This document shows, piece by piece, positions 14,492 through 22,758 of a DNA stretch of 64,000 bases (the first letter of the stretch is position 1; each line of letters starts with the position of its first letter). Below the pieces are notes generated by a model, which had not been told where the DNA came from, searched no databases, and saw only the letters and a list, made by a program, of their open reading frames with translations. The position numbers and the translations under genes are program-made. Source of the DNA: Bacteroidia bacterium (GTDB taxonomy: Bacteria; Bacteroidota; Bacteroidia; J057); assembly GCA_030430205.1 (NCBI GenBank), contig JAUIGE010000016.1, forward strand, positions 1 to 64,000, written 5' to 3'.

Positions 14492-15601
14492 ATGGCCATA
14501 GCCCTCAACACCCCCCCGCGCAAAGCGCAGCCTCCCATCTGGCAGCGCCAGATATTCATCGGCAAAAAACTGAAGCTCAAAGAGCGTCAGCAGCTTTATC
14601 AGCAATGGAGCACCCTGCTGGGTGCAGGTTTAGGCATCATTGATTGCCTGGAGATCATCATCGGGCAGACGAGGCTGCCGCATATCCGGGACATGCTCCT
14701 CCGGCTAAAAGCCGGATTGGAAGGCGGCAACAGCCTCTCCGACAGCTTTGCTGCGGAAAAAGGCTGGTTCGATAGCTTCGAACAGCAAAGCATCAGGATC
14801 GGTGAGCAGACGGGTCGTCTGGCGCAGGTGCTGGGCCAGTTGGCTGCTTTTTATGAAAAGCAGCTGCGCTTGCGGCGCAAACTCATGCAGGCGCTTTCTT
14901 ATCCGATCGTGGTGATCACCATCGCCATCGGCGTTGTCGCCTTTATGCTGGGCAAGGTGGTGCCCATGTTTGAGGACATTTTCAGCCGCTTCGATGCGGC
15001 TCTGCCCGCGATCACGCAGCTGATCATGGACGCATCCAGCGTCTTTCGGACTCATTTGGGCTGGCTGATGCTCAGCGCTTTGCTGGTAAGTATGCTGGGT
15101 TGGCGGCTGAGCAAAAACGCTGTTTTTCAGCTTCAGGCAGCAAAGCTGCTGCTGCGGCTTCCGCTGATCGGCAAACTCCTTTTGGAGTTGCACCTGGCGC
15201 GGCTTTCGGCCGCGCTGGCGATGCTGCTGGAGGCACGGGTGCCGCTGGACCGCGCCTTGCGGCTGCTGGAAGGCATGCTGCGCTTTGCGCCGCTGAGGGC
15301 GTCTCTGCCTGCCGTCAGGCAGGCGGTGGTGCAAGGCGAAAGCCTTTGCGAGGCCGCAGGCAGAGAAAAGCTCTTTCCTCTTTCTTTTATCCAAATGCTG
15401 CAGGTAGGTGAAAAAACCGCACGGCTCGATGAGATGCTGACACATCACGCCCGCGTGAGCGAAGAAGCCGCTGAAAACCGGCTCAATCAGCTGACTCAAT
15501 TGCTGGAACCCTTGCTGATTCTCAGCCTGGGAGGTCTGGTCGCGATCATTTTGATCGCGATGTATCTGCCGATGTTTGAGCTGAGCAATGTGATGGGTTA
15601 G
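14492..15601 (+). CDS. gspF: GspF/PilC-type inner-membrane platform protein
   Basis: A 369-residue polytopic protein with two T2SSF domains. The first includes WSTLLGAGLGIIDCLEII and ends in a membrane segment around 140-160 (YPIVVITIAIGVVAFMLGKVVPMFEDIF). The second has LARLSAALAMLLEARVPLDRALRLL and a C-terminal helix (LLILSLGGLVAIILIAMYLPMF), as in GspF/PilC. It would form the platform next to the ATPase. It is cut off from the rest of the operon by the roughly 1.6-kb GIY-YIG/hairpin array, so its transcription may depend on read-through. The 3' end overlaps the convergent gene by 4 bp. Confidence 0.9.
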   Translation: MAIALNTPPRKAQPPIWQRQIFIGKKLKLKERQQLYQQWSTLLGAGLGIIDCLEIIIGQTRLPHIRDMLLRLKAGLEGGNSLSDSFAAEKGWFDSFEQQSIRIGEQTGRLAQVLGQLAAFYEKQLRLRRKLMQALSYPIVVITIAIGVVAFMLGKVVPMFEDIFSRFDAALPAITQLIMDASSVFRTHLGWLMLSALLVSMLGWRLSKNAVFQLQAAKLLLRLPLIGKLLLELHLARLSAALAMLLEARVPLDRALRLLEGMLRFAPLRASLPAVRQAVVQGESLCEAAGREKLFPLSFIQMLQVGEKTARLDEMLTHHARVSEEAAENRLNQLTQLLEPLLILSLGGLVAIILIAMYLPMFELSNVMG

Positions 15602-16527
15602 GTTTTTCTGGAAATGGCATTTAACCGATTTTTGAAGACTTGAGAAAGGATGCCCTGGACGGATTTTTTGAGCTGTTGGAGTTGATCCGGTGAAATGTTT
15701 TCTCCTGCGTAAATGGCCTGGTCGCCTGTTTTTGCTACCTGAAGCAGGTTTTGCTGCTGCTCGGAATTGATTTCTGTGAGCTGTGACAAATGATGCATCA
15801 ATTCGCTGGTCGTATAGCTTCGCAATGAGAGGCTGTGCCTGGGATCCAGGTAGCTTTTCCAATATTGATTTAACAAATCCAGATAAGTGGCGGGTTTGTC
15901 GAGGAACTTGCTGAGTTGCCTGAGGTTTTTGTTGCATGTTGCCCATTCCCGTTTGACTTTTCTCCTGGAAAAATACTCTCTGACAGGCTTTCTCAAACTG
16001 AAAATCAGAAAAGCCAGCACCAATAGCCCTATGAGGCCCATGATCCCAAGACGGCGGTAATCCGGTGGCGTAGAAACAGGAATGATGCTCTCTCTGCTTT
16101 TGAAAGGCGGCGGCGGGGCCAGGGAAATCACCTGCTTTTTGATGATAAGGGTATCACTTTGAACGCTGCTGTAAATACTATCTCCCTCAGGGTAGTAGGC
16201 AAAAGGCAGTTTCAAAAACTGGAAAGGGTAGAGGAAAAGGGTGCGTAAATGTATGCGTAGGGTATCGTTGGAAATGCCATTTTGGGTATGTGTAAGTTTG
16301 GGCTCTAGCCGTACGATTTCAAAAGGCTTAAAAACAGGTCCGGAATCTGGAAATGCCACCATCATATCCTGCGGATGACTAATCACAAAATCCATTTGAA
16401 CGACTTCTCCCACATAAGCAGAATCCTGCAAAAAATGCAGTTCTGCATGCACAGATTGCGCCAATAGCTTTCCTGACATGCTCCCAAAAGCAATCACGAA
16501 AAAGCTATATATCAGTTTTTGAATCAT
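15598..16527 (-). CDS. BatD-like or aerotolerance-type membrane protein of unknown function
   Basis: A 309-residue protein with a signal peptide (cleavage likely after GKLLAQ), a periplasmic beta-rich domain (AELHFLQDSAYVGEVVQMDF...) and a single membrane helix at about 160-178. A cytoplasmic C-terminal part of about 120 residues follows. In Bacteroidota such proteins accompany DUF58 genes in moxR/bat gene clusters, and here the DUF58 gene lies 51 bp upstream on the same strand. The molecular role of these proteins is not established. The 51-bp gap contains a GCTAATC-type short repeat. Confidence 0.55.
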   Translation of the reverse strand: MIQKLIYSFFVIAFGSMSGKLLAQSVHAELHFLQDSAYVGEVVQMDFVISHPQDMMVAFPDSGPVFKPFEIVRLEPKLTHTQNGISNDTLRIHLRTLFLYPFQFLKLPFAYYPEGDSIYSSVQSDTLIIKKQVISLAPPPPFKSRESIIPVSTPPDYRRLGIMGLIGLLVLAFLIFSLRKPVREYFSRRKVKREWATCNKNLRQLSKFLDKPATYLDLLNQYWKSYLDPRHSLSLRSYTTSELMHHLSQLTEINSEQQQNLLQVAKTGDQAIYAGENISPDQLQQLKKSVQGILSQVFKNRLNAISRKT

Positions 16528-16578
16528 TCAAACTCTCCAAATCTGCTAATCACCTCATCTGCTAATCCTCTCATCCTC

Positions 16579-17460
16579 TCATCTTCTTCTTGAATTTCTC
16601 TTACGAAAATAGCGCTCCAGTACAGGCAAATAATCTTTTTCTGTATCAATAGGCAAATAACCGATTCCGTATTTTTTGCAGAATTTTTCCAGCTCCTGAT
16701 GGATTTCTTCAAATCGTTGGACCAGTTGTCGCCGATAGCCCATATCACCTGCATTGATCCAGATTTTTCGGCCGTGCTCCATATCAATGATAGGGATGGT
16801 ACCTACGCTGGATTCAAATACTTCATGCGGATGAAAAAGCCGGATCAGGATGATCTCATGCTTCTGCGCCAGGGCGCGCAACATTTGCTGATAGTCATCA
16901 GCCAAAAAGTCCGAAATCACCAGCAAGATGCTGCGCCTTTTGAGGGTTTTGCTGACAAAGTCCAGCGCTTTGCTGAGGTCTGTCAATCGGCTTTCCGGTT
17001 GGTGGGTGAGGAGCTCGCGTACGAGCGCGAGGATGTGTTTGCGGCCTTTTTTGGGCTGATAATACTTTTCCACCTGATCGGAAAAAGTGACAAGGCCGAT
17101 TTTGTCATTATTTTTCAATGCTGAAAAAGCCAGAATGGAGGCGATTTCTGTACCAATGATGCGTTTGTTCGCATCGCTCGGGCCGAAGTCTTCGGAGCCA
17201 CTTATATCAAACAGGACAAAAAGCGTTTGTTCACGCTCTTCTTTGAACAATTTCACATAAACATCGCCTGTCTTGGCCGTCACATTCCAGTCAATGGCCC
17301 GAATATCGTCTCCATATTGGTACAAACGGACTTCGTCAAACTCCAGGCCCTGTCCCTTGAAGGCAGAATGATACTCCCCGGCAAAAGTGCTATCCACTCT
17401 TTTGCGAATCTTTATCTCCAGCCGCTTTATTTTCTTGAGTATCTCCTTCATTTCGAGCAA
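16579..17460 (-). CDS. DUF58 domain protein
   Basis: A 293-residue soluble protein. The DUF58 signature is clear: GEYHSAFKGQGLEFDEVRLYQYGDDIRAIDWNVTAKTG around residues 28-65. A von Willebrand A-like part follows (LFVLFDISGSEDFG, with a DxSxS metal site, and SILLVISDFLADD). DUF58 proteins usually work with a MoxR AAA+ ATPase, but none is encoded next to it here. The upstream neighbour is thyA, 4 bp away on the same strand, so the two are probably co-transcribed. ATG 17451 is a possible alternative start. Confidence 0.85.
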   Translation of the reverse strand: MLEMKEILKKIKRLEIKIRKRVDSTFAGEYHSAFKGQGLEFDEVRLYQYGDDIRAIDWNVTAKTGDVYVKLFKEEREQTLFVLFDISGSEDFGPSDANKRIIGTEIASILAFSALKNNDKIGLVTFSDQVEKYYQPKKGRKHILALVRELLTHQPESRLTDLSKALDFVSKTLKRRSILLVISDFLADDYQQMLRALAQKHEIILIRLFHPHEVFESSVGTIPIIDMEHGRKIWINAGDMGYRRQLVQRFEEIHQELEKFCKKYGIGYLPIDTEKDYLPVLERYFRKRNSRRR

Positions 17461-17464
17461 TTGC

Positions 17465-18259
17465 CTAGACTGCGATCGGTGCTTTAATCACCGGATGAGG
17501 ATCGTAGTTCAATAACTGAAAGTCCTCATACCCAAAGTCAAATATGGAAGAAATGGCTGGATTGAGCTTCATCTGGGGCAAAGGACGGGTTTCCCGGCTG
17601 AGTTGCAGTTTGACCTGCTCAAAGTGATTGTGGTAGATATGTGCATCTCCAAAGGTATGCACAAAGTCGCCCGGCTCAAGGCCTGTGACCTGAGCGATCA
17701 TGAGGGTGAGCAAGGCATAGGATGCAATGTTAAAAGGAACGCCGATAAAGAGATCTGCGCTTCGCTGATACAACTGGCAGGAAAGCTTGCCATCGGCCAC
17801 ATAAAACTGGAAGAGGCTGTGGCAGGGCGGCAAGGCCATATTGGGGATTTCAGGCACATTCCAGGCGCTAACGATCAGTCGGCGGGAGTCAGGTTTGTTT
17901 TTGATCATGTCAATCAGATTGGAAATCTGATCCACAGTTTGGCCATCGGCCCCGCGCCAGGAGCGCCATTGAACCCCATATATGGGGCCCAGTTCGCCGG
18001 ATTCATCCGCCCAGGGATCCCAAATCCTGACCTTGTTTTCTTTAAGGTATTGAATATTGCTTTCGCCCTTCAAAAACCAGAGCAATTCATGAATAATAGA
18101 GCGGGTATGCACTTTTTTGGTGGTGACCAGGGGAAAACCATCAGCCAAATCAAAACGGATTTGACGGCCAAATACAGAGCGTGTGCCCGTTCCGGTTCTA
18201 TCTCCACGGTCGATGCCGTTCTCCAAAACATCCTGTAGCAGGTCTAGGTAATTTTTCAT
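17465..18259 (-). CDS. thyA: Thymidylate synthase
   Basis: A 264-residue enzyme, the same length as E. coli ThyA, which methylates dUMP to dTMP with methylene-tetrahydrofolate. The catalytic cysteine is Cys146 in [12 protein letters not shown]. The dUMP-binding arginines ([22 protein letters not shown]) and folate-site residues ([29 protein letters not shown]) are intact. ATG 18259 ([10 protein letters not shown]) is chosen over 18283 because family members begin there. The usual folA neighbour is not in this position. Confidence 0.96.
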   Translation of the reverse strand: MKNYLDLLQDVLENGIDRGDRTGTGTRSVFGRQIRFDLADGFPLVTTKKVHTRSIIHELLWFLKGESNIQYLKENKVRIWDPWADESGELGPIYGVQWRSWRGADGQTVDQISNLIDMIKNKPDSRRLIVSAWNVPEIPNMALPPCHSLFQFYVADGKLSCQLYQRSADLFIGVPFNIASYALLTLMIAQVTGLEPGDFVHTFGDAHIYHNHFEQVKLQLSRETRPLPQMKLNPAISSIFDFGYEDFQLLNYDPHPVIKAPIAV

Positions 18260-18345
18260 AAAAATGTGTAGTCTGGTCTTCAAATTTCCTCATTTTCCTT
18301 CATTTTCCCCTGCTTTCTTTTTCCACATATCCACAGAACAAAGTT

Positions 18346-18400
18346 TTTAGTCGGCAGTTGACAGTAGGCAGTTGAATTTGTACATCAGCAAATCTGCACA
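18346..18400. repeat. Short dispersed repeats between thyA and the thioesterase gene
   Basis: This part of the gap contains fragments of two repeat families seen elsewhere in the window: GTCGGCAGTTGACAGTAGGCAGTT (AGTTGGCAGT type, 18351-18374) and CATCAGCAAATCTGCACATT (GCAGATTAGCAGATG type, 18383-18402). They lie in the divergent promoter region of thyA and the next gene. Confidence 0.5.
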
Positions 18401-18417
18401 TTCTCTAATTTCCTCCT

Positions 18418-18425
18418 TACATTTG
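18418..18425 (+). promoter_or_regulatory. Candidate -7 box immediately before the thioesterase gene
   Basis: TACATTTG matches the Bacteroidota -7 consensus TAnnTTTG and ends 4 bp before the ATG at 18430. No good -33 TTTG is present at the right distance. If used, the transcript would be almost leaderless. Confidence 0.35.
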
Positions 18426-18429
18426 TCGC

Positions 18430-18945
18430 ATGAAAACAAAAAAAGCCTCAGAAAGCTATACGTTTAAAACCGAAATGGTGCTTCCCAATGACACCAATAC
18501 CCTGGGGAACCTCATGGGGGGGAAGCTTATGCACTGGATAGATATCATTGCTGCCATTGCTGCTCAAAAAGCAAGTAACCGAACCGTTGTAACGGCTTCT
18601 GTCGATTCGATTTCATTTAATTCACCGATTCTACTAGGCGAAATCGTAGAGCTGGAGGCCCAGGTGACCCGCTCTTTCAATACTTCCATGGAAATACGGG
18701 TGAGTGTAAAAGCTACCAATCTAAGGACAGGAGAATCCCGACCATGTAATATCGCTTACCTGACTTTTGTGGCGGTGGATCAGAACGGGAATCCTATACC
18801 TGTGACGAATATCATACCGGAAAATGAGCAGGAAGAGACCTGGTTTGAAGAAGCTCTCCAAAGGCGTGAAATGCGTCTTTTTTTAGCGGGTAGAATAGAG
18901 ATTGATGAAAGCCAAGAATTGAAGAAAATTCTTCGTAAATCGTGA
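18430..18945 (+). CDS. Acyl-CoA thioesterase, hotdog fold (YciA/BFIT-like)
   Basis: A 171-residue single-hotdog protein. The family pattern is evident: MVLPNDTNTLGNLMGGKLMHWIDIIAAIAA in the N-terminal third, with the Asn/Asp of the active site, then VVTASVDSISFNSPILLGEIVELEAQVT and a C-terminal helix. These enzymes hydrolyse medium to long acyl-CoA in the cytoplasm, with hexameric organisation typical of the class. The extra C-terminal 45 residues are charged and lineage-specific. It stands alone between a divergent thyA and the Lrp-type regulator. Confidence 0.85.
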   Translation: MKTKKASESYTFKTEMVLPNDTNTLGNLMGGKLMHWIDIIAAIAAQKASNRTVVTASVDSISFNSPILLGEIVELEAQVTRSFNTSMEIRVSVKATNLRTGESRPCNIAYLTFVAVDQNGNPIPVTNIIPENEQEETWFEEALQRREMRLFLAGRIEIDESQELKKILRKS

Positions 18946-19052
18946 ACTTGTTTGGCCAAATTCTAGCTACTTACAATTTATTTACTAATTTGGATGGATT
19001 CACTTTTATCCTTGAATTCAGTATCCACGCAAAACCCTTGATTATTTGATAT

Positions 19053-19556
19053 ATGGCGAGCGAAATCCAACTCGACAAACTGGACCGGACCATTTTGCAG
19101 CATTTACTCGAAGACGCCCGCACCCCCTATTTGGAAATAGCACGTGCATGCAATGTTTCAGGAGCAACGGTTCATCTTAGGGTACAAAAACTGGAAAAAC
19201 TGGGCCTCATTTTAGGCTCAAGGCTTATTATTGATTATAAAAAACTGGGTCTGGGAATTCGGGCATTTTTGGGGGTATACCTTGATAATGTCACAAATTT
19301 TCCAGAGATATTTGAGCACCTGAAAGGCATTTCTGAAGTGGTTGAATCCCATTATACTACGGGTAGCTATGCCTTATTTTTAAAGGTTTATTGTCGTGAT
19401 ACTGATCATTTGCGGGAAGTCCTGATTGATAAAATCCAGAGTATTCCCCATGTCCGCCGTACGGAGACCTTTATTTCCCTTCAGGAAACGATCTCTAAAG
19501 AACCGGGCCTGGATGAAGTATTGGGCGCCCTCGAGAAGAAGAGTAAAAGCAAGTAA
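19053..19556 (+). CDS. Lrp/AsnC-family transcription regulator
   Basis: A 167-residue protein with an N-terminal winged helix-turn-helix ([25 protein letters not shown] then [18 protein letters not shown], residues about 8-55). A C-terminal RAM ligand-binding and dimerisation domain follows (residues about 70-150). Such regulators sense amino acids or related metabolites and act as octamers; the ligand is not predictable. The stop overlaps the start of trmD by one base (TAATG), so the two are translated in coupling. Confidence 0.88.
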   Translation: MASEIQLDKLDRTILQHLLEDARTPYLEIARACNVSGATVHLRVQKLEKLGLILGSRLIIDYKKLGLGIRAFLGVYLDNVTNFPEIFEHLKGISEVVESHYTTGSYALFLKVYCRDTDHLREVLIDKIQSIPHVRRTETFISLQETISKEPGLDEVLGALEKKSKSK

Positions 19557-20236
19557 TGCGCATAGATATACTTTCCTGTGTACCCAGGCTTTTGGAAAGC
19601 CCACTTTCCCATAGCATTATTCAACGAGCAAAGGATAAAGGACTGGTCGAGATTCATATCCATGATATCCGAGATTATGCTCCCGGCAAGCATCGTCAGG
19701 TGGACGATTATCCTTATGGTGGCGGTGCCGGCATGGTGATGATGGTTGAGCCTATCGCCAATGTTATCCGGCATTTGCAGCAAGAACGTGATTATGAGGA
19801 AATCATTTACCTCTCACCAGACGGCGTGCGTCTGGACCAAAAGCTCGTTAATCGACTTTCATTGACTCAAAATATGATCTTGCTTGCAGGACACTATAAG
19901 GGCATAGATCAGCGGGTAAGAGATTTATTTGTTACCCGGGAAATTTCTGTGGGAGATTATGTCCTTTCAGGAGGGGAGCTCCCCGCCTTGGTTTTGACCG
20001 ATGCTTTGGTGCGCCTGATTCCAGGCGTCTTAAGTGATGAATCATCAGCTTTATTTGATTCATTCCAGGATCAGTTACTAGATGCCCCTGTTTATACACG
20101 TCCTGCCGAATTTGAAGGCCATCAAATACCGGAAGTTCTTCTCTCTGGACATGAAAAAAACATCCAGGAATGGCGTTATGAGCAAGCCTTGAAAAAAACC
20201 CAGGAGAGAAGGCCAGATTTATTGGAGGAAGATTAA
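19556..20236 (+). CDS. trmD: tRNA (guanine-N1)-methyltransferase TrmD
   Basis: A 226-residue SPOUT methyltransferase that forms m1G37 next to the anticodon in tRNAs for Leu, Pro and Arg. Conserved parts visible are DIRDYA, the YGGGAGMVM loop, [13 protein letters not shown] and the trefoil-knot segment [19 protein letters not shown], plus the C-terminal PPVYTRP-like [13 protein letters not shown]. It precedes rplS as in many bacteria (rpsP-rimM-trmD-rplS), but rpsP and rimM are absent here. Confidence 0.95.
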   Translation: MRIDILSCVPRLLESPLSHSIIQRAKDKGLVEIHIHDIRDYAPGKHRQVDDYPYGGGAGMVMMVEPIANVIRHLQQERDYEEIIYLSPDGVRLDQKLVNRLSLTQNMILLAGHYKGIDQRVRDLFVTREISVGDYVLSGGELPALVLTDALVRLIPGVLSDESSALFDSFQDQLLDAPVYTRPAEFEGHQIPEVLLSGHEKNIQEWRYEQALKKTQERRPDLLEED

Positions 20237-20254
20237 TATTTTTCACTTTCTCTA

Positions 20255-20286
20255 TTGGTTGGTAAAATTTATTCCGCTAAATTTGC
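20255..20286 (+). promoter_or_regulatory. Bacteroidota-type promoter for rplS
   Basis: TTGG at 20255-20258 and TAAATTTGC at 20278-20286 are separated by 19 nt, matching the TTTG-N19-21-TAnnTTTGC pattern of the phylum. The ATG of rplS is 24 nt downstream of the -7 box. Confidence 0.65.
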
Positions 20287-20309
20287 AGTCCGTTTATAAA
20301 AAATGAGAA

Positions 20310-20657
20310 ATGGAAGAGTTGATTAAACTTGTACAGGCTGAATATGCCAAAGATGATGTTCCCCAATTTAAAGCGGGAGATACATTAAATGTGTATGTGA
20401 AAATTAGAGAGGGCGAAAAGGAGCGTGTACAGCAGTTTAAAGGTACTTGTCTTCAGCGCAGAGGAAGTGGTGCTACAGAAACATTCACAGTAAGAAAAAT
20501 ATCTGGAGGTATTGGCGTAGAAAGAATTTTCCCAATCCACTCTCCTAGTATTGAACAAATAGAGGTTCTGAGACAAGGCAAAGTCCGTCGTGCAAGGCTA
20601 TTTTATCTGCGTGATAAGATAGGAAAGAAGGCGCGTATCAAAGAACTAAGAAAATAA
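20310..20657 (+). CDS. rplS: 50S ribosomal protein L19
   Basis: A 115-residue protein of normal length for L19, located at the 30S-50S interface. Recognisable family segments are [63 protein letters not shown] and RAKLFYLR-like [19 protein letters not shown]. It has its own promoter, 73 bp after trmD. Confidence 0.97.
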   Translation: MEELIKLVQAEYAKDDVPQFKAGDTLNVYVKIREGEKERVQQFKGTCLQRRGSGATETFTVRKISGGIGVERIFPIHSPSIEQIEVLRQGKVRRARLFYLRDKIGKKARIKELRK

Positions 20658-20677
20658 CAAAATTTTTGTGCGCATTT

Positions 20678-20710
20678 TTGGACTTGGTAATATACTTTTC
20701 TAAGTTTGCT
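20678..20710 (+). promoter_or_regulatory. Promoter for the tRNA-tuf operon
   Basis: TTTG at 20678-20681, a 20-nt spacer and TAAGTTTGC at 20702-20710 make a full match to the Bacteroidota sigma-ABfr consensus. The first tRNA begins 12 nt downstream. Confidence 0.75.
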
Positions 20711-20722
20711 GCGCTTTTTAAT

Positions 20723-20796
20723 GCCGGTGTAGCTCAGTTGGCCAGAGCAGCTGATTTGTAATCTGCAGGTCGCCAGTTCGAATCTGGCCGCCGGCT
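20723..20796 (+). tRNA. tRNA-Thr (anticodon TGT)
   Basis: A 74-nt cloverleaf with acceptor stem GCCGGTG/CGCCGGC, D-arm AGCTCAGTTGGCCAGAGC, anticodon loop TTTGTAA and T-arm GCCAG-TTCGAAT-CTGGC. The anticodon stem GCTGA/TCTGC has one central T-T mismatch. CCA is not encoded. Confidence 0.93.
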
Positions 20797-20836
20797 CTCT
20801 TTAAAGTTCTGATTTTTACATAGTTACATTATCTCT

Positions 20837-20918
20837 GGGGAGATACCGAAGCGGTCAAACGGGGCAGACTGTAAATCTGTTGGCATAGCCTTCGTAGGTT
20901 CGAATCCTGCTCTCCCCA
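20837..20918 (+). tRNA. tRNA-Tyr (anticodon GTA)
   Basis: An 82-nt type II tRNA with acceptor GGGGAGA/TCTCCCC, anticodon loop with GTA (CAGACTGTAAATCTG), a long variable arm (TTGGCATAGCCTTC) and T-loop GGTTCGAATCC. Discriminator A, as expected for Tyr. Confidence 0.95.
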
Positions 20919-20948
20919 CACCAACAGTTCTTTATTATATAAAATTAA

Positions 20949-21021
20949 GCGGGAGTAGCTCAGTTGGTAGAGCATCAGCCTTCCAAGCTGAGGGTCGCGG
21001 GTTCGAATCTCGTCTCCCGCT
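20949..21021 (+). tRNA. tRNA-Gly (anticodon TCC)
   Basis: A 73-nt cloverleaf with acceptor GCGGGAG/CTCCCGC, anticodon stem TCAGC/GCTGA around CTTCCAA, and T-arm with GGTTCGAATC. Discriminator T. Confidence 0.95.
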
Positions 21022-21043
21022 CTATACTTTTAGAAAAGTAGAA

Positions 21044-21116
<73 letters not shown>

Positions 21117-21177
21117 CTCTGCATTTTTATCTTTTCTCTATTCTATTTGCAAACTATAATTTTTCAAAGAAAGAATA

Positions 21178-22386
21178 ATGGCTAAGGAAAAATTTAACCG
21201 TAACAAACCCCACGTAAATATCGGTACAATCGGCCACGTGGACCACGGTAAAACTACATTGACGGCTGCTATCACAGTTGTTTTGTCCAAAGGTGGAACA
21301 GCTCAGGTACGTGACTTCGCATCAATTGATAACGCCCCTGAGGAAAAGGAGCGTGGTATTACCATTAATACCTCTCACGTTGAGTACGAAACTGAGAATC
21401 GCCACTACGCACACGTTGACTGTCCAGGTCACGCTGACTATGTGAAAAACATGGTAACAGGTGCTGCTCAGATGGATGGTGCCATCCTCGTAGTTGCTGC
21501 GACTGACGGCCCTATGCCACAGACTCGTGAGCACATCCTGCTTGCACGTCAGGTTGGAGTTCCTCAGTTGGTTGTATTCATGAACAAGGTTGACCTTGTT
21601 GATGATGAAGAGCTCTTGGAGCTTGTTGAGCTTGAGATTCGTGAGCTGTTGAGTTCTTACGAGTATGATGGCGACAACATCCCAGTTATCCAGGGTTCTG
21701 CTTTGGGTGGATTGGACGGCCAGCCACAGTGGGAAGAAAAAATTCACGAATTGATGGCTGCAGTTGATGAATACATCCCTGCTCCTACTCGTGACCAGGA
21801 CAAACCATTCCTGATGCCTGTAGAGGACGTATTCTCTATCACAGGCCGTGGTACAGTTGCTACAGGTCGTATCGAGCGTGGTGTTATCAACACCGGCGAT
21901 GCAATTGACATCGTTGGATTGGTTGACCCTGAGACACTCAAAGGTGGCAAGCCTATGTCTTCTGTAGTAACAGGAGTTGAGATGTTCCGTAAGATTCTTG
22001 ACCGTGGCGAAGCCGGTGATAACGCAGGTCTTCTTCTCCGTGGTATTGATAAAGACGCAATCAAGCGTGGAATGGTACTTTGTAAGCCTGGTAGCGTGAA
22101 CCCTCACACAGAGTTCAAAGCTGAGGTATATGTACTGGGTAAAGATGAAGGTGGTCGTCACACACCATTTTTCAACAACTACCGTCCTCAGTTCTACTTC
22201 CGTACCACTGACGTGACTGGTTCTGTTACACTTCCTGAAGGTACTGACATGATCATGCCTGGTGATAACACAACCTTCACCGTTAAGTTGATCTACCCTA
22301 TCGCTATGGAAAAAGGTCTTCGCTTCGCGATTCGTGAAGGTGGCCGTACCATTGGCGCGGGTCAGGTGACTGAGATCTTGAAATAA
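21178..22386 (+). CDS. tuf: Elongation factor Tu
   Basis: A 402-residue GTPase that delivers aminoacyl-tRNA to the ribosome. G1 is GHVDHGKT (about 19-26), G2 [10 protein letters not shown]3 DCPGHADY, G4 NKVD and G5 around SAL; domains II and III follow, ending [17 protein letters not shown]. Codon use is visibly biased compared with flanking genes (few rare codons), as expected for a very highly expressed protein. It lies within a tRNA-tuf-tRNA-secE transcription unit. Confidence 0.98.
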   Translation: MAKEKFNRNKPHVNIGTIGHVDHGKTTLTAAITVVLSKGGTAQVRDFASIDNAPEEKERGITINTSHVEYETENRHYAHVDCPGHADYVKNMVTGAAQMDGAILVVAATDGPMPQTREHILLARQVGVPQLVVFMNKVDLVDDEELLELVELEIRELLSSYEYDGDNIPVIQGSALGGLDGQPQWEEKIHELMAAVDEYIPAPTRDQDKPFLMPVEDVFSITGRGTVATGRIERGVINTGDAIDIVGLVDPETLKGGKPMSSVVTGVEMFRKILDRGEAGDNAGLLLRGIDKDAIKRGMVLCKPGSVNPHTEFKAEVYVLGKDEGGRHTPFFNNYRPQFYFRTTDVTGSVTLPEGTDMIMPGDNTTFTVKLIYPIAMEKGLRFAIREGGRTIGAGQVTEILK

Positions 22387-22403
22387 GACACCCCTATCAT
22401 ACA

Positions 22404-22431
22404 GTAGAGCCTCTTTTGAGGCTCTACTTTT
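22404..22431 (+). terminator. Hairpin terminator after tuf
   Basis: GTAGAGCCTC-TTTT-GAGGCTCTAC is a perfect 10-bp stem (22404-22427) followed by TTTTATCTATTT. It ends 9 nt before tRNA-Trp, so partial read-through into the secE-nusG unit is likely. Confidence 0.75.
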
Positions 22432-22439
22432 ATCTATTT

Positions 22440-22512
22440 ACGGGTGTAGCTCAATTGGTAGAGTGGCGGTCTCCAAAACCGTAGGCTGTGGGTTCGAGTC
22501 CTACCACCCGTG
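22440..22512 (+). tRNA. tRNA-Trp (anticodon CCA)
   Basis: A 73-nt cloverleaf with acceptor ACGGGTG/CACCCGT and discriminator G, anticodon stem GCGGT/ACCGT around CTCCAAA, and T-loop GGTTCGAGTCC. It precedes secE, as in many bacteria. Confidence 0.95.
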
Positions 22513-22528
22513 CAAAGCAAAGAATATT

Positions 22529-22732
22529 ATGATCAATAGAATTCGCGCATATTTTAAGGAGTACGTGGAAGAACTGCTGTACAAAGTTCAGTGGCCAAGC
22601 CTTGAAGAATTACAAAGTAGTACAGTTACGGTGCTGATTGCTTCTATTTTGATCGCTCTGGTCATTTTTGCAATGGATACTATATCCAAAATCGTCCTGA
22701 CGGATGGTTTGTATCAGCTTTTTATCAATTAA
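22529..22732 (+). CDS. secE: Preprotein translocase subunit SecE
   Basis: A 67-residue single-span SecE. Cytoplasmic helix IRAYFKEYVEELLYKVQWPSLEEL contains the conserved KVxWPS motif, and one membrane helix follows (TVLIASILIALVIFAMDTI). ATG 22529 is the natural start; an open frame that begins earlier runs through the tRNA. It stabilises the SecY channel in the inner membrane. Confidence 0.95.
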   Translation: MINRIRAYFKEYVEELLYKVQWPSLEELQSSTVTVLIASILIALVIFAMDTISKIVLTDGLYQLFIN

Positions 22733-22758
22733 TACTAAGATAGTTCAAGCAGGTAGCG

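Noticed and set aside
14705-15946. 413-codon minus-strand frame antisense to gspF
   Set aside because: It is antisense to a clear GspF, has a Gln- and His-rich composition typical of antisense frames in GC-rich genes, and no domain.
16524-16787. 87-codon minus-strand frame between the DUF58 and BatD-like genes
   Set aside because: It overlaps the DUF58 3' end in another frame and runs through the short repeat; the neighbouring genes explain the region.
21322-22161. 279-codon open frame on the minus strand inside tuf
   Set aside because: It mirrors the strong codon bias of tuf, has no recognisable domain and no ribosome site, and tuf itself is certain.
22463-22528. N-terminal extension of SecE through the tRNA-Trp gene
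   Set aside because: The extra codons are tRNA sequence; SecE starts naturally at ATG 22529.
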